A stretch of 19,757 nucleotides of DNA, taken from contig CABPYL010000047.1 of NCBI GenBank assembly GCA_902461565.1, positions 1-19,757 on the forward strand. The letters are read 5' to 3'. The notes beneath the pieces were generated by a model. That model saw only the letters and a list, made by a program, of their open reading frames with translations, did no database searches and was not told the DNA's origin. This DNA is from an uncultured Porphyromonadaceae bacterium. GTDB lineage: Bacteria; Bacteroidota; Bacteroidia; Bacteroidales; Muribaculaceae. Each line of letters opens with the position of its first letter. Position 1 is the first letter of the stretch. The translations under genes were made by a program, and so were the position numbers. This document shows, in pieces, positions 14,055-19,757 of the stretch.

Positions 14055-14236
14055 TACGGTTTCCGGCGTTGCAAGAGTGCGACAGGCGATGAGCCACGGA
14101 ATGAAAAGGGAACGCGGTGCGAATCCGCGACAGTACCCGCTGCTGTAAGCCCCGTAGATTGGTAGCCGAACAAAGTCATTGCCCGTAAGGGTGAGAAGGC
14201 ACGGCCTGCCGGGGGTAAGTCAGAAGACCTGCCGTA
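14055..14236 (+). ncRNA. Cobalamin (B12) riboswitch aptamer
   Basis: All main conserved blocks of the cobalamin aptamer appear in order: GCCACGGAATGAAAAGGGAA (14093-14112), a GGTGCGAATCCGC loop, ACAGTACCCGCTGCTGTAAG (14130-14149), and the B12 box AAGTCAGAAGACCTGCC (14217-14233). P1 can close between TACGGT (14055-14060) and GCCGTA (14231-14236). The element binds a corrinoid and normally reduces expression of the downstream gene when the ligand is plentiful. It lies about 145 bases before a DUF4465 gene on the same strand and has its own promoter, so it controls that gene. Which corrinoid form it prefers cannot be told. Confidence 0.95.
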
Positions 14237-14287
14237 GCTGCTTTTTCAGCGTGCCTGCGGGACAACAGGTTACCGGTTATCGTTTTG

Positions 14288-14378
14288 ATATACTTCGGTA
14301 TATAATATCGTATGATATATGGATGGCCCGTCTGCATAGCTGATATGTGAACGGGTTATTCGTTTTTTTATATATCAT
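14288..14378 (+). promoter_or_regulatory. Structured expression platform with terminator-like hairpin
   Basis: Three nested or adjacent structures lie between aptamer and start codon. ATATAC-TTCG-GTATAT (14288-14303) is a stem closed by C(UUCG)G. ATGGCCCGT (14323-14331) pairs with ACGGGTTAT (14351-14359), with inner pairing GCATA/TATGT around loop GCTGA, and seven T follow at 14363-14369, the form of an intrinsic terminator. ATGATATAT (14312-14320) also pairs with ATATATCAT (14370-14378), closing a long stem three bases before the ATG at 14382. The structures fit ligand-dependent termination or start-site sequestration; the mechanism is inferred. Confidence 0.6.
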
Positions 14379-14381
14379 CGC

Positions 14382-15377
14382 ATGAACAAAATAGTTATTC
14401 TTGCAGCCCTCCTTTCGGGCGCCTGTGCAGTAAACGCGCAAAACATCACACTCGATCTAACTAAGGCCACAACAGAACTTTCTTTCGAGGAGGGTACCGG
14501 CCAGTGGACCGGTACATTCAACGACGATGAAGAATCGATTGACAGCCAGTGTTTCTCGTTCATTCATTCTTCGATGGGGGCTTATAAAACGTGGTGGGGA
14601 TTCACAGCCTCCAACTCTGCCGACAATACTTCGAAAACCGACTTCATTTCCTGGCAGTACAGCAATATGGCAAAAGGCGGTATCGTTCTCAACGAGGACG
14701 GTACGGTAAAGACCGATGAATTCGGCGCACCTGTGGTCGACGCCAATGTGCCGTATTTAGTGGCATATTATATGGTGGGTATGTCGCGGCGTCCGACCGA
14801 TATGGTTTTTGCCGACGGTAAGGCATACGAAGCTGTAGGCGTATATGTGAATCTGAACAGTTATGCTTATTATGGAATCCAGGATGGCATCTATCCTTCC
14901 CGCGCTTTCACAAACGGCGACAAGTTCAAGCTTACAATCCACGGCGTGGCTCCCGACGAAAGTGAAAAAACTGTTGATGTTACGCTCGCCTCATATGATA
15001 ACGGCGATCTTACTGTAAACCGCGGCTGGAAATATGTTGATCTGTCGTCGCTCGGTGTCGTCAACGAACTCTACTTCACCCTCGACAGCACCGATACAGG
15101 CACCTGGGGCATGAACACGCCCGGATACTTCTGTCTGGACAAACTCACTGTAAAGGGTACCGCCACCTCCGTACAGAATGTTGCTGCGCACAATACTATC
15201 AGCTACAACCGTGCTTCCAAGACCGTAACCCTCGCCGGCAGCGACTTTGCCGTTGTATACAATCCACAGGGCAACAAGGTTATGTCGGCCGAAGGCACGA
15301 GCTTCAGCATCAGCGATCTTCCCGCTGGCGTATACGTAATCCGCAGTGGAAACAGCAGCCTCAAAATTGCCAAATAA
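14382..15377 (+). CDS. Secreted DUF4465 protein under B12 riboswitch control
   Basis: The 331-residue protein has a signal peptide (MNKIVILAALLSGACAVNAQ). Residues about 35-258 match the DUF4465 pattern (PF14717): WWGFTASNSADNT, WQYSNMAKGG, GVYVNLNSYAYYGI and RGWKYVDLSSLG followed by GTWGMNTPGYFCLDKL. A sorting domain follows (about 262-331: VVYNPQGNKV, LPAGVYVIRSG). From memory, DUF4465 proteins recur in Bacteroidetes corrinoid-uptake loci and may relate to the B12-binding surface protein BtuH; that link needs checking. The riboswitch directly upstream supports a role in corrinoid capture at the cell surface. No btuB, btuF, btuCD or btuG lies in the window, so it stands alone with its own terminator. 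The ATG at 14382 is set by the signal peptide. Confidence 0.9.
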   Translation: MNKIVILAALLSGACAVNAQNITLDLTKATTELSFEEGTGQWTGTFNDDEESIDSQCFSFIHSSMGAYKTWWGFTASNSADNTSKTDFISWQYSNMAKGGIVLNEDGTVKTDEFGAPVVDANVPYLVAYYMVGMSRRPTDMVFADGKAYEAVGVYVNLNSYAYYGIQDGIYPSRAFTNGDKFKLTIHGVAPDESEKTVDVTLASYDNGDLTVNRGWKYVDLSSLGVVNELYFTLDSTDTGTWGMNTPGYFCLDKLTVKGTATSVQNVAAHNTISYNRASKTVTLAGSDFAVVYNPQGNKVMSAEGTSFSISDLPAGVYVIRSGNSSLKIAK

Positions 15378-15430
15378 CAATCTTTCATAATAAAAATCAG
15401 CCAGCCCGGATATAAATCCGGACAAAGTAG

Positions 15431-15459
15431 AAAGGGGCACCGCAGCCGGTGTCCCTTTT
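15431..15459 (+). terminator. Intrinsic terminator of the DUF4465 gene
   Basis: AAAGGGGCACC (15431-15441) pairs with GGTGTCCCTTT (15448-15458), with one G-U pair and a 6-base loop, ending in TTTT. It lies about 55 bases after the stop codon. Confidence 0.85.
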
Positions 15460-15519
15460 GTATGTATTCAAATTTTGATTTTTTATAGATGATAATCTGA
15501 TTATTCCAACATATTAACG

Positions 15520-15527
15520 TAAATTTG
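15520..15527 (+). promoter_or_regulatory. -7 promoter element for the GH3 gene
   Basis: TAAATTTG matches TAnnTTTG, 42 bases before the ATG at 15570. The -33 position lacks a clear TTG. With the terminator at 15431-15459 it marks a separate transcription unit. Confidence 0.6.
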
Positions 15528-15569
15528 CCGCTGAAACCAATTTTCATTAATTAATAACACTTATAATAC

Positions 15570-17900
15570 ATGAAAAAACTTGCGCTAATGTTTCTTATTG
15601 CGGCTGTCGGATGTACTTCCACCGATAACGGTGTGAAGCCGGCGATACCCCGCGACAAAGGCATCGAAGAAAAGGTTGAGGAAACCCTCGGCAAAATGTC
15701 GCTCGACGACAAAATCGGCCAGATGCTCGAACTCAACATTGATGTGTTCGGTAAAATGGACTGGAGTAAAAATCATCCGTTCCAGATGGATACCACATCA
15801 TTGGCCACTGCTATCAAGGACTATCGTGTCGGTTCTTTCCTGAACGCACCTGCTTTCGCTGGCTCTGTAAGCGACTGGCAGACCTGGATTCCCACTATCC
15901 AGAAGTATTCGATGGAATATCTCGGCATTCCTACTGTCTATGGCCTCGACAACAATCACGGTTCCACTTACATCCAGAACGGTACCCTCTATCCCCAGCC
16001 TATCAACCTGGGTGCATCCTTCGATACCGAGATGGCAAGGGAACTCGGCGCTATCACAGGCTATGAAAGCCGTGCGGCCGACTGTCCCTGGGTTTACAAT
16101 CCCGTTGTCGATCTTGGCCGTGATCCGCGCTGGCCGCGTATATGGGAAAGCTACGGCGAAGACCCCGTCGTCAATTCCAAGATGGTAGTGGAAGCAGTGA
16201 AGGGTATTCAGGGCGACGATCCCAACCATATCGGCCCGTATAATGCCGCTACAAGCGTGAAACACTATATGGCATACGGTGCTCCCTGGAGCGGAAAGGA
16301 CCGTACACCGGCATATCTCTCGCCGGCCATGTTGCGCGAGAAATATTTTGAACCTTTCAAGTGCGCTATCGAAGCCGGTGCGCTCACAATTATGGTAAAC
16401 TCAGGCAGTATCAACGGCGTCCCCGTTCATGCAAGCTACGAGTATCTTACCCAGTGGCTCAAGAAAGACCTTAACTGGGACGGTATGATTGTTACCGACT
16501 GGGCCGATATCAACAACCTTTACCAGCGTGAGAGAGTGGCAAAGGATAAGAAAGACGCTATCCGTATCGCAATCAATGCCGGTGTTGATATGAGTATGGA
16601 CCCCTATAGCACCGATTTCTTTACACTACTTAAGGAACTTGTGGAGGAAGGTGCTGTAAGCATGGACCGTATAGACGACGCCAACCGCCGTATCTTGCGC
16701 CTCAAATACCGCCTCGGTCTCTTTGACAAACCCAACACCGGCGGTCCCGGCGAGGATTATTCCAAATTCGGCTCGGCTGAATTTGCCGCAACGGCTCTCG
16801 CCGCAGCCGAAGGTTCCGAAGTGCTTCTTAAGAACGAAGGCGTTCTTCCCATCGCTAAGGGCAAACGTATTCTTGTAACAGGTCCTAACGCAAATCAGAT
16901 GCGCTGTCTCAACGGCGGCTGGAGCTACACATGGCAGGGCGCCAACTCCGAACCGTTCGCGCAGCAGTACAATACCATCTACGAGGCTATGTGCAACAAA
17001 TACGGCGCAGCCAATGTTAAACTCGAACAGGGTGTGACATATAAGGAAAACGGGCAGTACTTCGAGGAAAACGCTCCTGAAATCGCCAAGGCAGTAGCTG
17101 CCGCGCGTAATGTAGATGTAATCGTTGCCTGTGTGGGCGAGAACAGCTACTGCGAAACCCCCGGCAATCTTACCGACCTCTGGCTTTCCGAAAACCAGCG
17201 GAATCTTGTGAAGGAACTCGCCAAGACGGGCAAGCCTATCGTTCTTGTCCTTAACGAAGGCCGTCCGCGCCTGATTGCAGATATCGAACCCATTACCGCA
17301 GGTGTCATCAATATTATGCTTCCCGGTAACTATGGCGGCGACGCTCTTGCAAATCTTATTGCCGGCGACGTTAACTTCTCAGCCAAACTGCCGTACACAT
17401 ATCCGCGTGAAATAAACTCGCTCGCAAATTACGATTACAAGGTTAGCGAGGAAGTGGGTACAATGGACGGCGCTTACAACTACGACGCCAAGGTTTCTCT
17501 CCAGTGGCCCTTTGGCTATGGCTTGAGCTATACAACCTACGACTACAGCAACCTCTCCGTCGACAAGACTTCTTTCACTGCCGACGACATCCTCAAAGTT
17601 ACCGTAGACGTTACCAACAAGGGCAACATGGCCGGTAAGGAGCCTGTACTCCTTTACAGCAGCGACCTTGTGGCTTCTCTTGTTCCCGACAACCGCCGTC
17701 TGCGCGACTTTACCAAAATCGCACTCCAGCCCGGCGAGACCAAGACTGTAACTTTCGAGCTTCCCGCCAAGAAACTTGCCTTTGTAGGCAGCGACGACAA
17801 GTGGATTCTCGAAGAGGGCGAGTTCGAACTAAAGGTGGCCAATCAGACTGTTAAAATCAACTGCACAAAAACAAAAAAATGGGACACCCCTAATATTTGA
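15570..17900 (+). CDS. Glycoside hydrolase family 3 beta-glucosidase-type lipoprotein
   Basis: The 776-residue enzyme is predicted to be a lipoprotein (lipobox ending at Cys15, IAAVGC). The GH3 N-terminal barrel (about 35-385) carries GRDPRWPRIWESYGEDP (183-199), VKHYMAYG with substrate-binding Lys231-His232, and IVTDWADI with nucleophile Asp310. The second domain (about 415-630) has VGENSYCETPGN, where Glu529 is the probable acid/base as in ExoI-type GH3 enzymes. An FnIII-like domain (about 665-755) closes the protein. The family removes terminal beta-linked glucose or related sugars from oligosaccharides; the exact linkage is not readable. It has its own promoter motif and strong terminator and no SusC/D genes beside it. 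Location is probably periplasmic or outer-membrane. Confidence 0.95.
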   Translation: MKKLALMFLIAAVGCTSTDNGVKPAIPRDKGIEEKVEETLGKMSLDDKIGQMLELNIDVFGKMDWSKNHPFQMDTTSLATAIKDYRVGSFLNAPAFAGSVSDWQTWIPTIQKYSMEYLGIPTVYGLDNNHGSTYIQNGTLYPQPINLGASFDTEMARELGAITGYESRAADCPWVYNPVVDLGRDPRWPRIWESYGEDPVVNSKMVVEAVKGIQGDDPNHIGPYNAATSVKHYMAYGAPWSGKDRTPAYLSPAMLREKYFEPFKCAIEAGALTIMVNSGSINGVPVHASYEYLTQWLKKDLNWDGMIVTDWADINNLYQRERVAKDKKDAIRIAINAGVDMSMDPYSTDFFTLLKELVEEGAVSMDRIDDANRRILRLKYRLGLFDKPNTGGPGEDYSKFGSAEFAATALAAAEGSEVLLKNEGVLPIAKGKRILVTGPNANQMRCLNGGWSYTWQGANSEPFAQQYNTIYEAMCNKYGAANVKLEQGVTYKENGQYFEENAPEIAKAVAAARNVDVIVACVGENSYCETPGNLTDLWLSENQRNLVKELAKTGKPIVLVLNEGRPRLIADIEPITAGVINIMLPGNYGGDALANLIAGDVNFSAKLPYTYPREINSLANYDYKVSEEVGTMDGAYNYDAKVSLQWPFGYGLSYTTYDYSNLSVDKTSFTADDILKVTVDVTNKGNMAGKEPVLLYSSDLVASLVPDNRRLRDFTKIALQPGETKTVTFELPAKKLAFVGSDDKWILEEGEFELKVANQTVKINCTKTKKWDTPNI

Positions 17901-17919
17901 TAGTTCTCAATCATAAGTA

Positions 17920-17963
17920 CGGTCCGGTAACATCTGTCCAGAAGTTGCCGGACCGCTTTTTTT
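17920..17963 (+). terminator. Intrinsic terminator of the GH3 gene
   Basis: CGGTCCGGTAAC (17920-17931) pairs with GTTGCCGGACCG (17944-17955) over 12 bp with one G-U pair and a 12-base loop, followed by C and seven T. It lies 19 bases after the stop codon. Confidence 0.93.
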
Positions 17964-18242
17964 GTAGTTTTTTACTGTTTTCGTAAGCCTGTCGACAATC
18001 GATTGAAGGGCCCGGCGCTATAATTTTCATAACTCCGTACACTTGCCGGATGGAGAAATGCAACAGGCGGAAAGTGGTTGTTGGTTTAACATTATTTAGA
18101 TATTTATTAAAAATTTAGCCTAATATGTGCTTTGTATAGCTTCTTGTTCATAAAATCTTTTGAATTTTGACATTTTTCAAATTAATTCCACTATTCGGTT
18201 AATTACTATTCGTAGGCCACTTCGGAACCGATGTCAGCATGT
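17964..18242. other. AT-rich intergenic stretch without a supported gene
   Basis: No convincing coding frame, known RNA or repeat is visible. A 22-codon plus-strand frame (18050-18118) has only an imperfect -7-like motif (TAATTTTC at 18021-18028) upstream and no recognisable product. TTTGAA and TTCAAA near 18160-18180 form a short AT-rich inverted repeat. Confidence 0.6.
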
Positions 18243-18273
18243 TTTGATTCTTAGTTTTTTGTGATTAACTTTG
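18243..18273 (+). promoter_or_regulatory. Strong orphan promoter
   Basis: TTTG (18243-18246) lies exactly 19 bases before TAACTTTG (18266-18273), a full Bacteroidetes consensus match, yet no normal-length gene follows on the plus strand. Transcription would begin near 18279 and run toward the hairpin at 18375-18402. Confidence 0.7.
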
Positions 18274-18279
18274 TAGTGG

Positions 18280-18406
18280 AAATGATACGACAAGCATTCT
18301 TTAATGCTTTTTCATATTAAACAAATCTGGAATAGACATATAAATCTAACATTAAGTACTATGTGTAAGAAAAGCAAGGGCTGTCCGTGAGGATAGCCCT
18401 TGTTTG
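18280..18406 (+). ncRNA. Candidate small RNA or leader-peptide transcript
   Basis: The interval is bounded by a consensus promoter and a 12-bp hairpin, giving a possible transcript of about 125 bases. It contains a 7-bp hairpin (AAGCATT 18292-18298, AATGCTT 18303-18309) followed by five T, a 12-codon frame (18282-18320, MIRQAFFNAFSY) and a 9-codon frame (18361-18390, MCKKSKGCP) whose stop codon lies in the terminator loop. I recognise no known RNA family. The existence of the transcript is inferred from its signals only. Confidence 0.4.
18375..18402. terminator. Strong hairpin, probable bidirectional terminator
   Basis: CAAGGGCTGTCC (18375-18386) pairs with GGATAGCCCTTG (18391-18402) over 12 bp (one G-U pair) with loop GTGA. 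On the plus strand TTTGTT follows; on the minus strand CTTTTCTT follows, which serves the glycosyltransferase gene ending at 18438. Confidence 0.8.
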
Positions 18407-18437
18407 TTATACTTGTTTGTTATAGATGTCGCAGGGA

Positions 18438-19622
18438 TTAGTCCCAGGTGTATTTTTTTTGTTTTGCGAATGGGGAGCGCAGGCGTCGCGAGAGCTTGCG
18501 CAGAGGGTAGGTGATGGAGAACCAGGGCAAAGTAAGCAGCATCTTGCGCGATTTCAGCGCCTTCATGGCTCTACGCCAAAAATAGATGTCTATGCCGAAC
18601 ATCGCAAGTATTATCACGGCTGCGAAAATGGTGGCCTGCATGTTCGGGTAGGATGTCCATGCAGCTAAGATGCCACATACAATCGCTGCAATCTGAAGCC
18701 AGCCGCCAAGTGCGAACAGTATGCGCGGGCGACGGCGGATGTGCCCTTCGGTGAACATGCGGCGCAGGGTACGTTCCATGAATATTCGCGGATGGTTGCC
18801 GTGGCGCAGACGCACTATGGATTCATCGGACAGTTCCACAACGGTATTTTCTGGACGCGCTATCTCGCTTACGAAGATATCGTCGTCGCCATAACACAGG
18901 TTGAGCGAGCGGGCGAAACCTTTGTTGCGCATGAAGGCTTCGCGGCGGTAGGCGATGTTGTATTCGGTACCGCGGAAAGGTTTGCCGGCAATCGCTACGC
19001 CAAGCCAGCGTACACCCTCGGCTACGGTGTCGAAGGCGCGGCAACGATAGCCGAATGCTTTGTCCTCGGCAGGATCGATATAAGAGAAACCGAGAACGAT
19101 TTCTGTGCGGCCGTCTTTATCGAACGGAGCCATCATTCGGCGAAGCCATTGGTCGGATTCGATGTCGGCGGCTGTGGTTGTAAGTACCACAATATCGTAG
19201 CGTGCGGCTTTGATTCCCAATGTAAGCGCTAATTTTTTGCGGCTGAGGTTCACTACTCCTTCGGGTGTGAAAGTAAGGTACAGGTTGTTATGGTTTGCGC
19301 GAAGCATGGAAACGGTGTCGCGAATATCGGCCGATTCGCCTTCGTTAACCACAATCACCTCGAAAGCTGCCGGGTAGTCCTGGCTCAGAAGTTGCCCTAG
19401 GAGCTGCGACAGGTTGTCGGCATCGCCTTGCGAGAATACTACTACCGAGGCCGGCAGAAAGTCGGAACAGGGTTTGTCGGCGCGTTCGCGGTCGCAGCGT
19501 CGGCGCCAGGCGATAACGTTACGCACTCGGAAAAGATATATAGCTGTCAGCAGCAGCACGCACATAAAACATGCGGCAAGCAGCCAGAGGGAAGTCGGAG
19601 TCAATTGCGGTGATATGTACAT
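18438..19622 (-). CDS. Membrane-associated family 2 glycosyltransferase
   Basis: The 394-residue protein has an N-terminal membrane helix (about 12-31), a GT-A/GT2 catalytic domain (about 57-290) and two further helices (about 303-322 and 329-348) before a very basic tail. Domain markers are SVVVFSQGDADNLSQLL, QDYPAAFEVIVVN, the conserved LSRKKLALTLGI, and GDDDIFVSE as the catalytic-base region. The usual nucleotide-binding acids look altered: VNEGESAD replaces a VDDGSTD-type motif, and LTTTAADIESDQWL replaces a TDADC-type motif, leaving Asp153 only. It is likely to move a sugar onto an envelope glycan or lipid carrier. Donor and acceptor are unknown. The gene stands alone with its own -7 motif. 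Confidence 0.87.
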   Translation of the reverse strand: MYISPQLTPTSLWLLAACFMCVLLLTAIYLFRVRNVIAWRRRCDRERADKPCSDFLPASVVVFSQGDADNLSQLLGQLLSQDYPAAFEVIVVNEGESADIRDTVSMLRANHNNLYLTFTPEGVVNLSRKKLALTLGIKAARYDIVVLTTTAADIESDQWLRRMMAPFDKDGRTEIVLGFSYIDPAEDKAFGYRCRAFDTVAEGVRWLGVAIAGKPFRGTEYNIAYRREAFMRNKGFARSLNLCYGDDDIFVSEIARPENTVVELSDESIVRLRHGNHPRIFMERTLRRMFTEGHIRRRPRILFALGGWLQIAAIVCGILAAWTSYPNMQATIFAAVIILAMFGIDIYFWRRAMKALKSRKMLLTLPWFSITYPLRKLSRRLRSPFAKQKKYTWD

Positions 19623-19641
19623 CAGTTCGGTTTTAAAGCTA

Positions 19642-19649
19642 CAAAATTA
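19642..19649 (-). promoter_or_regulatory. -7 promoter element for the glycosyltransferase gene
   Basis: On the minus strand TAATTTTG matches TAnnTTTG about 20 bases before the ATG at 19622. The -33 position has no clear TTG. Beyond it, to base 19757, I see no gene. Confidence 0.6.
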
Positions 19650-19757
19650 CAAAAAATGCGATAGTTCCCGACATCATGCCGCCAAATAAATGTTGGCATT
19701 CTCACGGCTCTTTCATTTAAAAATGCCTTGTTTTCCCGAAAAGCCTGTTATTTTATG

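Noticed and set aside
14382..14441. Possible lipobox (SGAC) in the DUF4465 signal peptide
   Set aside because: The -3 position is Ser rather than Leu/Val/Ile, and a standard cleavage site near NAQ plus a C-terminal sorting domain fits better.
18050..18118. A 22-codon plus-strand frame in the intergenic stretch
   Set aside because: The upstream -7-like motif is imperfect and lacks a -33 partner; there is no sequence signature and no terminator after it.
19695..19727. GGCATT/AATGCC inverted repeat near the right end
   Set aside because: Only a 6-bp stem with a 21-base loop and an interrupted T-run; likely chance, and no gene ends there.

Overview
The window looks like a chromosomal segment of a gut-type Bacteroidales, probably near Muribaculaceae. 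This rests on promoter style (the Bacteroidetes -7 element TAnnTTTG recurs upstream of most transcription units, four times with a correctly spaced TTTG -33 element), on secreted proteins ending in a Bacteroidetes-type C-terminal sorting domain, and on gene content. The family-level placement is inference. I see no insertion sequence, phage, CRISPR array, tRNA or rRNA.

Layout. Bases 1-323 hold the 3' end of a secreted protein gene with its terminator. On the minus strand follow rpmH (ribosomal protein bL34) and a four-gene operon of small membrane-associated proteins: two YtxH-like proteins, a phage-holin-superfamily (Holin-X-like) protein and a small unknown protein. Next is a minus-strand HtrA/DegP-type protease with a lipobox, divergent from a plus-strand pair: an ECF-type sigma factor and a four-helix membrane protein that may be its partner. 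A secreted PHB-depolymerase/CE1-type esterase follows and converges, with overlapping stop codons, on a long minus-strand operon read as panC-panD-ffh-folD-capA-like-trmN6-CPBP protease. It joins pantothenate synthesis, protein targeting, one-carbon metabolism, tRNA modification and envelope-type genes with very tight spacing.

From about 12.3 kb the plus strand carries secreted-protein genes. First is an unrecognised 539-residue protein built as repeat, linker, repeat, sorting domain. Second is a clear cobalamin riboswitch with its own promoter, controlling one DUF4465 protein with a signal peptide and sorting domain. Third is a GH3 beta-glucosidase-type lipoprotein. A gene-poor AT-rich interval (about 17.96-18.44 kb) holds a strong orphan promoter followed about 100 bases later by a strong hairpin, so a small RNA or leader-peptide transcript is possible. 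The window ends with a minus-strand family 2 glycosyltransferase.

The most interesting points are the B12 riboswitch driving a lone DUF4465 gene through a structured leader with a terminator-like hairpin, the orphan promoter/terminator unit near 18.3 kb with a nine-codon frame that stops in the terminator loop, the internally duplicated 539-residue protein, and the divergent HtrA / ECF sigma / membrane protein arrangement, which resembles an envelope-stress module.
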